A stretch of 64,000 nucleotides of DNA from Defluviitaleaceae bacterium (lineage in GTDB: Bacteria > Bacillota > Clostridia > Lachnospirales > WQUN01), in assembly GCA_009784025.1 (NCBI GenBank), contig WQVK01000003.1:1-64000 (forward strand), written 5' to 3'. Below the pieces are notes generated by a model. The model had not been told where the DNA came from. It was given only the letters and a program-made list of their open reading frames with translations, and searched no databases. Positions within the stretch are counted from its first letter, which is position 1; each line of letters begins with the position of its first letter. Positions 1 to 9,070 of the stretch are shown one piece after another. The position numbers were made by a program, and so were the translations under genes.

Positions 1-26
1 AGCAATTTTGAAGTTACATGAACGCC

Positions 27-115
27 CTGCACCGACGCAGCGAAGCGTAGGAGGTGCAGTCAGACAGCGTTAGCTGGCTGAGTAATTAAACTGGACGATT
101 TTCCAGTTTAATTAC
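27..115. repeat. Cluster of three short hairpins upstream of trpD
   Basis: Three adjacent inverted repeats are visible. The first pairs CTGCACC (27-33) with GGTGCAG (53-59) and has an inner ACGC/GCGT stem. The second pairs TCAG-CAGC (60-68) with GCTG-CTGA (73-81). The third is a perfect 14-bp palindrome, GTAATTAAACTGGA with its complement at 102-115, of the same general design as the family A palindromes elsewhere in the window. No gene is visible in 1-272. Whether this is the tail of an upstream trpE/trpG transcript, a repeat array or an untranslated leader cannot be told from the window. Confidence 0.6.
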
Positions 116-125
116 TATAGTATAA

Positions 126-241
126 GGGGCTGCCTTACCAAGGGTTTCGCCCTGAACGGTTGTCGATCATCGTTGCGGGCGGTTTTCCCGCAGCGATTAG
201 CGACCTTAGTGAGGGGCGAACACCCTCGGCAAGGCAGCCCC
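126..241. repeat. Long imperfect inverted repeat before trpD
   Basis: GGGGCTGCCTT at 126-136 pairs exactly with AAGGCAGCCCC at 231-241. Inner segments AGGGTTTCGCCC and GGGCGAACACCCT pair next, and an inner hairpin pairs ATCGTTGCGGG with CCCGCAGCGAT. The whole can fold into one nested hairpin of about 116 nt. It ends 31 nt before the trpD start, so it would lie in any transcript reading into trpD from upstream. It has no T-run, so it is not a classical terminator. It could be a miniature mobile element, a processing site or a regulatory RNA; none is proven. Confidence 0.65.
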
Positions 242-272
242 GGGGCATAACACAAAAAAAGGAGATATCGCC

Positions 273-1277
273 ATGATAAAAGAAGCCATTCTAGCATTAT
301 CAAAAAAGCAAGACCTAACCCACCAGCAGGCCGAGGCCGTGATGCACGAAATCATGACCGGCGAGGCCAGCCCAGTGCAAATGAGCGCATACCTTACCGC
401 CCTTAGCCTAAAAGGCGAAACAATCACAGAAATAACCGCATCTGCCTACGGGATGCGCGCCCATTGTGTGCGGCTGTTGCACGACCTAGATGCCCTAGAG
501 ATAGTAGGCACAGGAGGCGACCATTCAAATACATTTAACATATCTACAGCGGCGGCTATTATCACAGCGGCGGCAGGAGTACCCGTGGCTAAACATGGTA
601 ACCGCAGCGCGTCTAGCAAATGCGGCTCTGCAGATGTGTTAGAGGCTCTGGGGGTAAACATAAATATCCCACCAGAAAAATCTGCGGAATTGCTAAAAAA
701 TATAGGCATATGCTTCCTTTTCGCCCAGAATTATCATATTGCCATGAAGTATGTAGCCCCTATCCGCCGGGAGCTGGGCATCCGCACAGTGTTTAACATT
801 CTTGGGCCCCTAACCAACCCCGCCGGGGCAAAAATGGAACTGATGGGCGTGTTCGACCGTGAGCTAGTAGAACCGCTAGCCCAAGTGCTTTGCAACCTTG
901 GGGTAAAAAGCGCAATGGTGGTGCATGGGGAAGACGGCCTAGACGAGATTTCCCTGAGCGCGCCCACATTTGTGTGCGAAGTGAAGGACGGCTGGGTGCG
1001 CTCGTACAGCATCGCGCCAGAGGATTTTGGGCTGGTACGCTGCGGCAAAGAGGATTTACAAGGGGGAGGCCCAGCCGAAAATGCCGCAATATTAAAGGCC
1101 TTGCTACAGGGCGAACGCGGCCCAAAACGCGATGCAGCAGTACTAAACGCCGCCGGGGCAATGTTTGTGGCAGGGCGTCACCCCTCCATAGCCGAAGCAG
1201 TAACCGCCGCCAACAAAGCAATAGACAGCGGCGCAGCCCTACAAAAGCTAGAAGATTTCGTCAAATTTTCTTCCTAA
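273..1277 (+). CDS. trpD: Anthranilate phosphoribosyltransferase
   Basis: Transfers the phosphoribosyl group of PRPP to anthranilate, the second step of tryptophan synthesis from chorismate. The 334-residue length is normal for a stand-alone TrpD. Family motifs are visible: the glycine-rich PRPP loop [14 protein letters not shown], the [21 protein letters not shown]-type block, and [10 protein letters not shown]. The ATG follows AAGGAGATATCGCC, a good ribosome site. It is the first gene of a trpD-C-F-B-A cluster; trpE and trpG are not in the window and may lie to the left. A 219-bp gap containing a palindrome separates it from trpC. Very confident. Confidence 0.97.
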   Translation: MIKEAILALSKKQDLTHQQAEAVMHEIMTGEASPVQMSAYLTALSLKGETITEITASAYGMRAHCVRLLHDLDALEIVGTGGDHSNTFNISTAAAIITAAAGVPVAKHGNRSASSKCGSADVLEALGVNINIPPEKSAELLKNIGICFLFAQNYHIAMKYVAPIRRELGIRTVFNILGPLTNPAGAKMELMGVFDRELVEPLAQVLCNLGVKSAMVVHGEDGLDEISLSAPTFVCEVKDGWVRSYSIAPEDFGLVRCGKEDLQGGGPAENAAILKALLQGERGPKRDAAVLNAAGAMFVAGRHPSIAEAVTAANKAIDSGAALQKLEDFVKFSS

Positions 1278-1430
1278 CACGCCTGGCGGCGGGCGACACC
1301 GTGAGAATTTTGAGGTTGCTTTAGTTTACGTCTCGCGGCAAGGTTTATAGCCGGTAAGGTGGGAAATTTGCGTCGTTAGGGGCGAGTGGTTAAGTAGCAG
1401 AACCACAATCCGCGCAATTAGCCATCACAC

Positions 1431-1469
1431 CGGAATGAACTAATTACAATCTGTAATTAGTTCATTCCG
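1431..1469. repeat. Family A-type palindrome between trpD and trpC
   Basis: Perfect 18-bp arms, CGGAATGAACTAATTACA and its complement, are separated by ATC. The core AACTAATTACA-ATC-TGTAATTAGTT recurs at 14890-14924, so this is a dispersed repeat and not just a local hairpin. It sits 28 nt before the trpC start, inside the trp operon. The rest of the gap 1278-1430 shows no gene. Confidence 0.85.
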
Positions 1470-1496
1470 CAGCAACATATATGAAAGGAGCAAAAC

Positions 1497-2285
1497 ATGA
1501 ACATATTGCAACAAATAGAGGCGCGTACCAAAGAGCGCGTAGCGGCCAGCAAGCGTGTTATGCCGCTAGAAGAGGTTGTCCGCCGGGCGCGGCAGCAGGC
1601 CACCGCCGCCCCTTTCGCCTTTGAAAAAGCCCTGCGGCAAAAGGACATCGCTTTCATTTGCGAGGTAAAAAAGGCCTCGCCTTCTAAGGGCGTAATCGCC
1701 GAAGACTTTCCATATTGCCGCATTGCACAGGACTACGAGGCTGCAGGGGCTGCGGCGGTTTCTGTGCTAACCGAGCCGTATTATTTCCAGGGCAGCGATG
1801 GCTACCTACAAGAAATCGCGGGCTGCGTTGGCCTGCCGCTTCTGCGGAAGGATTTTACTGTGGACAGCTACATGATTTACGAGGCGAAGTTGCTGGGGGC
1901 AAGCGCGGTGCTGCTAATCTGCGCAATGCTGGATACGGCGCAAGTTTCGGAATTTTTGGCAGTTGCCCACGACATTGGGCTATCTGCCCTGGTGGAAACT
2001 CACAGCGAAGCCGAGGTAGAAACCGCCCTGGCCGCCGGGGCAAGGGTGATAGGCGTAAACAACCGCTGCCTAAAAACCTTCCAGGTAGACATAGGCCTAA
2101 GCGGCAGGCTGCGCAAGCTAGTACCGCCAGATGTGATATTTGTGTCTGAAAGTGGCATAAGCAGCCCAGAAGCCGTAGAGCAACTGCGCCAAAGCGGCGC
2201 AGACGCAGTGCTAATTGGCGAAAGCATAATGCGCAGCAGCGACAAAAAGCTAGAAATTGACCGCTTGCGAGGATATTCTTTATGA
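1497..2285 (+). CDS. trpC: Indole-3-glycerol phosphate synthase
   Basis: Closes the ring of the Amadori product CdRP to indole-3-glycerol phosphate, the fourth step of tryptophan synthesis. The 262-residue TIM-barrel protein shows the family blocks FICEVKKASPSKG near residue 57, the catalytic-strand segment LLRKDFTVDSYMIYEA, and VSESGISSPEA. The start ATG follows GAAAGGAGCAAAAC. The TGA stop overlaps the trpF ATG by four bases (ATGA), which suggests translational coupling. It is encoded as a separate protein, not fused with trpF as in enteric bacteria. Confidence 0.97.
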   Translation: MNILQQIEARTKERVAASKRVMPLEEVVRRARQQATAAPFAFEKALRQKDIAFICEVKKASPSKGVIAEDFPYCRIAQDYEAAGAAAVSVLTEPYYFQGSDGYLQEIAGCVGLPLLRKDFTVDSYMIYEAKLLGASAVLLICAMLDTAQVSEFLAVAHDIGLSALVETHSEAEVETALAAGARVIGVNNRCLKTFQVDIGLSGRLRKLVPPDVIFVSESGISSPEAVEQLRQSGADAVLIGESIMRSSDKKLEIDRLRGYSL

Positions 2286-2887
2286 TGCCAAAGGTGAAAA
2301 TTTGCGGGCTTACAACAACCGCAGATATCCAGGCCGCAAACGCCGCCAGGCCAGATTATATCGGCTTTGTGTTTACAGCAAGCCGCCGCATGGTAGATGC
2401 GGCACAGGCAGAAGCCCTGCGGCGTGGCCTATCGCCAGGTATCATCCCAGTGGGGGTGTTTGTAAACGCCCCACCGGCGCAAATTCTATCGCTACTGGCC
2501 GCCGGTGTGATTGACATTGCACAGCTGCACGGCCAAGAGGACGAAGCTTATATCGCCAGCCTAAAGGCAAAAACCGATGCCACCATAATAAAGGCCATCC
2601 CCGTGCAGCAGCTGGGAGATGTGCAGCAATGGCAGCAGTCTGCCGCGGATTATCTGCTGCTGGATCACAAAACTGGTGGCACAGGGCATAGTTTTGATTG
2701 GGATATGATTGGCGAAACCACGAAGCCATTTTTCCTGGCTGGTGGGTTGAGGCCAGAAAATGTGCAAGCGGCAATTAGAAAAACCGCGCCGCATGCAGTG
2801 GATGTAAGCAGCGGCGTGGAGACAGGCGGCGTGAAGGATTTTGGCAAGATGCAAGATTTTGTGGAGAAGGCAAGATGCGCAAAGTAA
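2282..2887 (+). CDS. trpF: Phosphoribosylanthranilate isomerase
   Basis: Isomerises N-(5-phosphoribosyl)anthranilate to CdRP. The 201-residue length is normal. The N-terminal VKICGLTT carries the catalytic Cys, [12 protein letters not shown] is conserved, and the C-terminal AGGLRPENV and DVSSGVE form the phosphate-binding part. The reading frame starts ATGATG; the first ATG overlaps the trpC stop. There is no strong separate ribosome site, as expected for coupling to trpC. The trpB ribosome site begins just after the stop. Confidence 0.96.
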   Translation: MMPKVKICGLTTTADIQAANAARPDYIGFVFTASRRMVDAAQAEALRRGLSPGIIPVGVFVNAPPAQILSLLAAGVIDIAQLHGQEDEAYIASLKAKTDATIIKAIPVQQLGDVQQWQQSAADYLLLDHKTGGTGHSFDWDMIGETTKPFFLAGGLRPENVQAAIRKTAPHAVDVSSGVETGGVKDFGKMQDFVEKARCAK

Positions 2888-2909
2888 AACATCAAAAGGA
2901 GAGAGCAAA

Positions 2910-4094
2910 ATGACAAACGGCCGATTTGGCAAGTACGGCGGGCAGTATGTGCCAGAAACATTGATGAACAACTTACAAGAGCTGGAGAAGGCTTACAATT
3001 TTTATAAAAACGACCCTGGTTTTGTTAGCGAATTGGACGACCTTATGCAGAACTATGCAGGGCGGCCATCACCTCTGTACTTTGCACAAAAGATGACCGC
3101 AGACCTTGGGGGCGCCAAAATTTACCTAAAACGCGAAGATTTAAACCATACCGGCTCCCATAAAATCAACAATGTGCTGGGGCAAACGCTGCTGGCCAAA
3201 AAGATGGGCAAAACGCGCATTATTGCGGAAACAGGCGCAGGGCAGCATGGGGTAGCTTCTGCCACGGCAGCGGCGCTTATGGGGCTAGAATGCGAAGTTT
3301 TCATGGGCAGGGAAGACACCCAGCGGCAGGCGCTTAATGTGTTTCGTATGCAGCTGTTGGGAGCAACCGTCCATGAAGTCACCAGCGGCACAATGACGCT
3401 AAAAGACGCCGTGAACGAAACCATGCGAGAATGGGTATCCCGCATAGACGACACCCATTATGTGCTGGGTTCGGTAATGGGGCCGCATCCGTTCCCTACC
3501 ATGGTGCGGGACTTCCAAAAAATAATCGGTGAAGAAATTGCCACACAGCTGCAAAAGCTAGAAGGCAGGCTACCAGATATGGTTATAGCCTGCGTGGGCG
3601 GCGGCAGCAATGCTATCGGCGCGTTTCATCATTTTATTCCCATGCCACAGGTACAGCTTGTGGGCTGCGAGGCCGCGGGGCTGGGGGTAGAAACCCCACA
3701 AAACGCCGCCACCATGGCCAACGGTAAAGTGGGCATAATGCATGGTATGAAATCATATTTCTGCCAGGATGAATTTGGGCAGATAGCCCCGGTATACTCC
3801 ATTTCTGCCGGGTTAGACTACCCTGGCATTGGCCCAGAACATGCCCACCTGGCAGATATAAACCGCGCACAGTATATTCCTGTAACAGATGCAGAGGCCA
3901 TAAGCGCCTTCGAATATCTTTCTCGCACAGAGGGCATAATCCCCGCCATCGAGAGCGCCCACGCCATAGCCCAAGCCATAAAAACCGCCCCAACCATGCC
4001 CCGCGACAAAATAATTGTAATAAACCTATCTGGCCGCGGCGACAAAGACGTGGCCGCCATAGCCAAGCATAAGGGGGTAGACCTACATGAATAG
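2910..4094 (+). CDS. trpB: Tryptophan synthase beta chain
   Basis: Condenses indole with serine to tryptophan using PLP. The open frame begins at 2841, but the ATG at 2910 is preferred. It follows AAAGGAGAGAGCAAA and gives the conserved N-terminus [19 protein letters not shown], at 394 residues against roughly 395-400 for the family. The PLP lysine lies in HTGSHKINN, the phosphate loop is [10 protein letters not shown], and the end has LSGRGDKD. The last eight bases overlap trpA, typical of the coupled alpha/beta pair. It is TrpB1 type, acting with TrpA. Confidence 0.97.
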   Translation: MTNGRFGKYGGQYVPETLMNNLQELEKAYNFYKNDPGFVSELDDLMQNYAGRPSPLYFAQKMTADLGGAKIYLKREDLNHTGSHKINNVLGQTLLAKKMGKTRIIAETGAGQHGVASATAAALMGLECEVFMGREDTQRQALNVFRMQLLGATVHEVTSGTMTLKDAVNETMREWVSRIDDTHYVLGSVMGPHPFPTMVRDFQKIIGEEIATQLQKLEGRLPDMVIACVGGGSNAIGAFHHFIPMPQVQLVGCEAAGLGVETPQNAATMANGKVGIMHGMKSYFCQDEFGQIAPVYSISAGLDYPGIGPEHAHLADINRAQYIPVTDAEAISAFEYLSRTEGIIPAIESAHAIAQAIKTAPTMPRDKIIVINLSGRGDKDVAAIAKHKGVDLHE

Positions 4095-4863
4095 CAAAAT
4101 TGCAGAAGCTTTTGCCAAAAAGGCCTTTATAGCCTTCATCACAGGCGGCGACCCAGACATTGAAACCACAGAAAAACTAATCCCAACCCTGGAAGCCGCC
4201 GGGGTAGATGTTATAGAAATTGGCATCCCATTCTCAGACCCCATTGCAGAGGGACTGGTTATACAAAAGGCCAGCGAACGCGCCCTGGCCGCGGGCTGCA
4301 CCGTGGATAAACTTTTCGCCATGGTAAGCTGCCTGCGGCAGAAGGTGAAAATCCCCATCGTTTTCATGACCTACGCAAACCCAATCTTCGCCTACGGGGC
4401 AACCCGCTTCATGGCCAACTGCGCCGCCAGCGGCATAGATGGCATTATAGTGCCAGACTTACCCTTTGAAGAAAAACACGAGCTGGCACAAGAATGCAAA
4501 ACCCACGGCATAGCCCAAATTTCTATGATAGCCCCCACATCCCACCAGCGCATAAAAACCATAGCCCGTGAGGCCGAGGGTTTCCTCTACTGCGTATCTT
4601 CCCTGGGTGTAACCGGTATGCGGGCGCAAATAAACACCAACCTGGCAGAAATGATTGCCGAGGTGCGCAGCGTATCCAAAGTGCCATGCGCCATAGGCTT
4701 TGGCATTTCAAGCCCCGCCCAAGCCCGGGAAATGGCCGCCGTAGCAGACGGCGCGATAATAGGCAGTGCGATTGTAAAAATAATCGCAGAGCATGGCCGG
4801 GATTGCGTGCCGTATGTGAAAAAATTCGCAGAGGATGTGGCTGGTGAGATAGCAACCCTATAA
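4087..4863 (+). CDS. trpA: Tryptophan synthase alpha chain
   Basis: Cleaves indole-3-glycerol phosphate to indole and glyceraldehyde-3-phosphate, passing indole to TrpB. The 258-residue TIM barrel contains [22 protein letters not shown] (with the conserved acidic positions) and the phosphate-binding VGFGIS-like segment [11 protein letters not shown]. It starts inside the end of trpB (8-bp overlap) and ends the operon. A 51-bp perfect palindrome of family A follows 16 nt after the stop and could form the transcript's 3' hairpin, although no T-run follows directly. Confidence 0.97.
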   Translation: MNSKIAEAFAKKAFIAFITGGDPDIETTEKLIPTLEAAGVDVIEIGIPFSDPIAEGLVIQKASERALAAGCTVDKLFAMVSCLRQKVKIPIVFMTYANPIFAYGATRFMANCAASGIDGIIVPDLPFEEKHELAQECKTHGIAQISMIAPTSHQRIKTIAREAEGFLYCVSSLGVTGMRAQINTNLAEMIAEVRSVSKVPCAIGFGISSPAQAREMAAVADGAIIGSAIVKIIAEHGRDCVPYVKKFAEDVAGEIATL

Positions 4864-4879
4864 ATATGCCGCGACACAA

Positions 4880-4930
4880 AGCCGCCAAATTCAGTTGGTC
4901 GGAAATTCCGACCAACTGAATTTGGCGGCT
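4880..4930. repeat. Family A palindrome, longest copy, after trpA
   Basis: A 51-bp sequence reads as a perfect palindrome around base 4905. The core CAGTTGGTCGGAA is flanked by AGCCGCCAAATT, which also pairs with its mirror. Other copies of the core are at 9036, 23340, 40977 and 59386. The remaining gap up to pta (4931-5196) has no credible gene; the ORF at 4895 starts inside this repeat. It holds a fragment resembling family E around 4948-4978 and a candidate pta promoter. Confidence 0.88.
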
Positions 4931-5079
4931 GTTGTGTTTTTATTATGTGACGGTTTTCAGGTAGAGCGACTATATGGCAATTCCACCCCTGCGTTCCAGC
5001 ACAACTTTTGCGCCTGGCCACGAGACGTAACTCAAAGCCACGCAACACCGCCCCACGGCACCGGCCCTCCGCCGAGGAG

Positions 5080-5108
5080 TTGTTCAAATGTTGAATTTAT
5101 GGTATTCT
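5080..5108 (+). promoter_or_regulatory. Candidate sigma-A promoter for pta-ackA
   Basis: TTGTTC (5080-5085) and TATTCT (5103-5108) are separated by 17 bp, about 85 nt before the pta start. The -35 matches only in part. Between promoter and gene a small inverted repeat, TTTCCG-TTTTGG-CGGAAA (about 5154-5172), lies just before the ribosome site and could be an operator or RNA hairpin. Confidence 0.4.
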
Positions 5109-5196
5109 ACATGGTGGGATATTTTCTTAGTAAAATGTCAAAACTAGCGCAATTTTTCCGTTTTGGCGGAAATTATAAAATAAAGGAGCAACCAAA

Positions 5197-6192
5197 ATGA
5201 GTTTTCTGCAAACTGTAAAAGCCCGCGCTAAGGCGCAAATGAAAACCATCGTGCTGCCAGAAGCCCTAGATGCGCGCACATTGAAGGCGACACATCAGGT
5301 GCTGGCAGAAGGCCTGGCCAAAATTATTTTAATCGGCAGTGCGCCCGCAATCCAAGCCGCCGCCAAAGAAGCAGCGGCCGATATTAGCGGCGCAACCATA
5401 ATAGACCCCGCCGCCTACGCAGAGTTTAACAGCCTGGCAGCCAAGCTGTACGAGCTGCGTAAAGCCAAAGGCATGACCGAGGCCGAAGCCGCAAATCTGT
5501 TGAAAGAAAACCCGCTTTTTATGGGCTGTATGCTGGTTAAAGAAGGCCTGGCAGACGGCATGGTGGCCGGCGCTGTGTACAACACAGCAGATGTGTTACG
5601 CCCAGCCATGCAAATTATCAAAACCGCCCCCGGCGTAAGCCTGGTGTCGTCATTCTTTGTAATGGTCGTGCCAAATTGCGAGTTTGGGAACAAGGGCGTG
5701 TTCGTGTTCTCGGATTGCGGCCTGGTGCAAAACCCAGACGCAACCCAGCTTGCCACCATTGCAGAAAGCTCTGCAAATTCTTACCAAGCCCTGCTTGGGG
5801 AAGAGCCAGTTGTTGCGCTGCTTTCCCATTCTACCAAGGGTAGCGCAAAGCACCCAGATGTGGACAAGGTTGTGGAAGCCACAAGAATATTAAAAGAAAA
5901 AGCACCTCATTTGAAGGCAGATGGCGAGTTCCAGCTAGACGCAGCCATAGTGCCGACCATAGGCGCATCCAAAGCCCCCGGCAACGATGTGGCAGGCAAA
6001 GCAAATGTGCTAATCTTCCCAGACCTAGACTCCGGCAATATCGCCTACAAATTAACAGAACGCCTAGCCAAAGCCGAAGCCTACGGCCCAATGACACAAG
6101 GCATAGCCAAACCAATAAACGACCTATCCCGCGGCTGCAGCGCCGAGGATATCGTGGGCGTGGTAGCCATCACCGCACTGCAAGCCCAATAA
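5197..6192 (+). CDS. pta: Phosphate acetyltransferase
   Basis: Interconverts acetyl-CoA and acetyl phosphate in the cytoplasm, feeding acetate kinase. The 331-residue length matches the short Pta form without the N-terminal P-loop/DRTGG domains. Family segments seen are IVLPEALDARTLKA at the N-terminus, the central MVAGAVYNTADVLRPAMQIIKT, and VVALLSHSTKGSAKHPDVDKV followed by the VLIFPDLDSGNIAYK block. The start ATG follows AAAGGAGCAACCAAA. It lies 50 nt upstream of ackA and is almost certainly co-transcribed with it, giving ATP and acetate from acetyl-CoA during fermentation. Confidence 0.97.
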   Translation: MSFLQTVKARAKAQMKTIVLPEALDARTLKATHQVLAEGLAKIILIGSAPAIQAAAKEAAADISGATIIDPAAYAEFNSLAAKLYELRKAKGMTEAEAANLLKENPLFMGCMLVKEGLADGMVAGAVYNTADVLRPAMQIIKTAPGVSLVSSFFVMVVPNCEFGNKGVFVFSDCGLVQNPDATQLATIAESSANSYQALLGEEPVVALLSHSTKGSAKHPDVDKVVEATRILKEKAPHLKADGEFQLDAAIVPTIGASKAPGNDVAGKANVLIFPDLDSGNIAYKLTERLAKAEAYGPMTQGIAKPINDLSRGCSAEDIVGVVAITALQAQ

Positions 6193-6242
6193 GGCCCGCA
6201 GGCTTAAATTTCAACAGACTTCAAAATAAAAGGAGCTATCAT

Positions 6243-7436
6243 ATGAAAGTACTCGTAATCAACGCTGGGTCATCTTCATTAAAATACCAGCTACTTGAGA
6301 TGACCAATGAATCTGTACTGGCCAAAGGCATCTGCGAACGCATTGGCATTGACGGCAAGCTGGTTCATGAAACTGAAAAAGGCAAACATACCACAGAAAG
6401 CCCAATGCCGGACCACGCAGCCGCCATGGCCCTGGTAATTGACACTTTGCTAGATACTAACCATGGCGTAATCGCCAGCAAGGACGAAATCAAAGCCATT
6501 GGCCATAGGGTGGTACACGGCGGCGAAACATTTACCGCAAGCGCGCTTATCAACGACGAAATTGAAGCGGCAATTGAGGCTGTAAGCGACCTTGCGCCGC
6601 TGCATAACCCACCAAACCTTACGGGTATACGGGCATGTAAGCAACATATGCCCACCGTGCCACAGGTGGCGGTTTTCGACACAGCATTCCACCAAACTAT
6701 GCCGCCAAGGGCATTCCTATACGCTATCGAGAATGAATTGTACGACAAGCATAAAATCCGCAAATATGGCTTCCATGGCACAAGCCATAAATATGTATCC
6801 CAGCAAGCCGCAGAATTGCTTGGCAAACCAGCCGCAAGCCTAAAGGTTATCACATGCCACCTGGGCAATGGCGCAAGCATTTGCGCGGTAGACGGCGGTA
6901 AATCTGTGGACACATCCATGGGGCTAACCCCGCTAGAAGGCCTGGCAATGGGCACCCGCAGCGGCGACCTAGACCCAGCCGTGATCCCATTTATCATGGA
7001 AAAAGAAAACCTAACAGCCGCCCAAGTAATCGATGTGCTGAACAAAAAATCCGGCATGTTGGGGTTAAGCGGCGTTTCTAGCGACTTCCGCGACCTAGAC
7101 GCGGCCGCCAAAGAAGGAAATAAGCTGGCGCAGAATGCCCTTGATGTATTCGCCTATCGCGTGGCTGGTTATGTAGGCCGCTACGCCGCAGGTATGAATG
7201 GCGTGGATGCCATTGTTTTCACGGCAGGCATCGGCGAAAACGACACTGGTATTCGCGAAAAAATATGCGCATACCTAACATGGATGGGCGTGGAAATTGA
7301 CCCGGCCTTAAACGCAAAGCGCGGCCAAATGCTGGATGTTTCCACCGCCGCCGCAAAAGTGCGCGTGCTGGTAATCCCCACCAATGAAGAGCTAGTAATC
7401 GCCAGAGATACTAAAAACATCCTAGGTAACATATAG
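6243..7436 (+). CDS. ackA: Acetate kinase
   Basis: Transfers phosphate from acetyl phosphate to ADP, completing the Pta-AckA route. The 397-residue length is typical. The acetate/sugar-kinase fold is visible: N-terminal VLVINAGSSSLKYQLL, HRVVHGG, the catalytic region around DTAFHQTMPP, ITCHLGNGAS, MGTRSGDLDP and the C-terminal FTAGIGEN. The ATG follows AAAGGAGCTATCAT. Nothing is unusual in the active-site motifs. Confidence 0.98.
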   Translation: MKVLVINAGSSSLKYQLLEMTNESVLAKGICERIGIDGKLVHETEKGKHTTESPMPDHAAAMALVIDTLLDTNHGVIASKDEIKAIGHRVVHGGETFTASALINDEIEAAIEAVSDLAPLHNPPNLTGIRACKQHMPTVPQVAVFDTAFHQTMPPRAFLYAIENELYDKHKIRKYGFHGTSHKYVSQQAAELLGKPAASLKVITCHLGNGASICAVDGGKSVDTSMGLTPLEGLAMGTRSGDLDPAVIPFIMEKENLTAAQVIDVLNKKSGMLGLSGVSSDFRDLDAAAKEGNKLAQNALDVFAYRVAGYVGRYAAGMNGVDAIVFTAGIGENDTGIREKICAYLTWMGVEIDPALNAKRGQMLDVSTAAAKVRVLVIPTNEELVIARDTKNILGNI

Positions 7437-7448
7437 TACAACATGATG

Positions 7449-7871
7449 TAACCCACGGTAAACTCTATCAATGAAAGGACAATTCATATGTTATCAGCAA
7501 TTATAATAAGCGGAATAATTTGTACTGTTCTGCTGTTACTCATTTCATGGTTAATTTCATTTTTTAACATCGGCTTCCTCACCCTTGGTGTGGACACAGG
7601 TTTTGTGCCGCTGGTTATACTGGCGCTTGTGCTTGGGGTTGTTAACGCCCTGCTTTCGCCGCTGGTTATGGGGCTTTTCAAAAAGGCCAATGGCACAGCA
7701 CTTTTCATTATCTCACTTATAGTCAATGCAGTTTTGCTCGTTTTGGTCGCGCATTTTGTTACAGCTTTAAATATCAACTTCGTTACAGCCTTGGTTGTGG
7801 CCGCGATTCTTTCACTTGTAGCACCTACGGTAACTTCCGCCGGGAAAAACTAAACCCTCCACCGTGGGTTA
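7449..7871. repeat. 11-bp inverted repeats bracketing the PF04020-like gene
   Basis: TAACCCACGGT at 7449-7459 and its exact complement ACCGTGGGTTA at 7861-7871 flank the 121-codon gene on both sides. The left copy lies upstream of the ribosome site and the right copy directly follows the stop. They could base-pair in the mRNA or be remnants of an inserted cassette; chance is not excluded. Confidence 0.5.
7488..7853 (+). CDS. Small membrane protein, PF04020 / phage-holin IV-like
   Basis: A 121-residue, very hydrophobic protein with four likely transmembrane segments, near residues 4-25, 38-58, 68-90 and 95-115. The segment LGVVNALLSPLVMGLFKKA between helices 2 and 3 is the hallmark of the PF04020 family (4-TMS membrane proteins, also named phage holin superfamily IV or YvlD-like). 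The cellular role of the family is not established; some members belong to cell-envelope stress loci. The ATG follows GAAAGGACAATTCAT. It is placed between ackA and fba on the same strand with its own ribosome site and is bracketed by inverted repeats. Confidence 0.75.
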   Translation: MLSAIIISGIICTVLLLLISWLISFFNIGFLTLGVDTGFVPLVILALVLGVVNALLSPLVMGLFKKANGTALFIISLIVNAVLLVLVAHFVTALNINFVTALVVAAILSLVAPTVTSAGKN

Positions 7872-7912
7872 GCATCAGCCTTAGCCATCAAAATTCAAAG
7901 GAGATATAAAAA

Positions 7913-8776
7913 ATGATTGTAAACGCAAAACAAATGCTAGAAACCGCCGTAAAAGGCAAATACGCAGTGGCGCAAATTAATATAAATAACCTAGAATGGG
8001 CCAAAGCCGCCATAACCACCGCCCAAGAACAAAAAAGCCCTCTAATCGTGGGTGTTACCGGCGGTGCAGCACGCTATATGGGCAGCTTTAATGTGGTTGC
8101 TGCCATGGTAAAAGCCCTGGACAGGGATCTTGGCATCACCGTGCCAGTGGCCATCCACCTAGACCACGGCAGCTACGAAGAATGCCTAGCCTGCATAGAA
8201 GCCGGCTTCACCAGTATCATGTTCGACGGCAGCCATTTTCCGTTTGAAGAAAATATGAAAAAAACCAGCGAAATGATTTCCCTGGCCCGCAAAAACGGCA
8301 TGACAATTGAGGCCGAAGTGGGCGCGATAGGCGGCGAAGAAGACGGCGTAGTAGGCTCTGGCGACATTGCAGACCCCGAAGAATGCCGTAAAATAGCCGC
8401 CCTAGGCGTGGACTTCTTAGCCGCAGGCATAGGCAATATCCACGGCAGCTACCCAGCAGACTGGCCAGGCCTAGACTTTGATGTGCTAGAGCAAGTATCC
8501 AAAGTTACCGGCGGCATCCCCCTGGTTCTGCACGGCGGCACAGGCATTGAAGAAGACATGATTAAAAAAGCAATATCCCTAGGCGTGGCCAAAATAAACG
8601 TAAACACAGAATGCCAACTAGCCTTCGCCGCAGCCACCCGCGAATACATCGAAGCCGGCCTAGACAAAAAAGACAAAGGTTTCGACCCAAGAAAGCTACT
8701 AGCCCCAGGCGCAGCGGCAATCAAAAAAGCCGTGAAGGATAAATTTGAGTTGTTTGGTTCTGTAGGTAAGGCTTAG
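7913..8776 (+). CDS. fba: Class II fructose-bisphosphate aldolase
   Basis: Zinc-dependent cleavage of fructose-1,6-bisphosphate to DHAP and glyceraldehyde-3-phosphate. The 287-residue length is usual for the FbaA/GatY type. Motifs seen: HLDHGSYEECLACIEAGFTS (zinc/catalytic strand), FDGSHFPFEENM, EAEVGAIGGEED, AAGIGNIHGSYP (a zinc His), LVLHGGTGI, and KINVNTECQ. The start follows AAAGGAGATATAAAA. A strong intrinsic terminator lies 219 nt downstream. A tagatose-bisphosphate aldolase is less likely given the sequence, but subclasses are not easily separated by eye. Confidence 0.93.
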   Translation: MIVNAKQMLETAVKGKYAVAQININNLEWAKAAITTAQEQKSPLIVGVTGGAARYMGSFNVVAAMVKALDRDLGITVPVAIHLDHGSYEECLACIEAGFTSIMFDGSHFPFEENMKKTSEMISLARKNGMTIEAEVGAIGGEEDGVVGSGDIADPEECRKIAALGVDFLAAGIGNIHGSYPADWPGLDFDVLEQVSKVTGGIPLVLHGGTGIEEDMIKKAISLGVAKINVNTECQLAFAAATREYIEAGLDKKDKGFDPRKLLAPGAAAIKKAVKDKFELFGSVGKA

Positions 8777-8994
8777 GTTGAGACCGTGAGTGTTGCCAGG
8801 AATGCTTGGGCAAACAGGTTGCGCTTAGTAAAACGCATCGCAGACATCTCTCGTGCAGGCTAGCCTCGTAACGTGTGAAAAAAGTGAGGTAAAAACTTTA
8901 ACATTAGGATATGGATGATGTTGTGGTGAATTAGCTATAATCTTCCACCACGCATGAAGTTGCGAGGGAAGGAATTTGCTCCCATACAGCCAAA

Positions 8995-9033
8995 ATAGGA
9001 GGCGACATTATATTTGTCGCCTCCTATTTTTTT
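8995..9033 (+). terminator. Intrinsic terminator downstream of fba
   Basis: ATAGGAGGCGACA pairs exactly with TGTCGCCTCCTAT around a short AT loop, followed by a run of T residues at 9027-9033. It is the best candidate end for the pta-ackA-fba transcripts. The 219 nt between fba and this site carry no gene. Confidence 0.85.
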
Positions 9034-9035
9034 AA

Positions 9036-9068
9036 CATCAGCTGGTCGGAAAATCCGACCAACTGATG
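9036..9068. repeat. Family A palindrome after the fba terminator
   Basis: CATCAGCTGGTCGGA and TCCGACCAACTGATG pair with one mismatch around AAA. It is a copy of the family A core with altered outer bases (CATCAG in place of ATTCAG). The outer bases differ in the same way on both sides, so pairing is preserved. Confidence 0.8.
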
Positions 9069-9070
9069 CC

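Noticed and set aside
273-4863. T-box or leader-peptide attenuator in the trp operon
   Set aside because: No TGGAACC/GGTGGTACC-type T-box motif and no Trp-rich leader ORF lie in bases 1-272; such control could exist further left, before trpE.
4880-4930. Family A palindromes as simple intrinsic terminators
   Set aside because: Only some copies have a following T-run and one lies inside atpB, so termination cannot be their general function.
4895-5200. 101-aa plus-strand ORF before pta
   Set aside because: Starts inside the palindrome at 4880-4930, has no ribosome site and no protein-like composition; it ends over the pta start.
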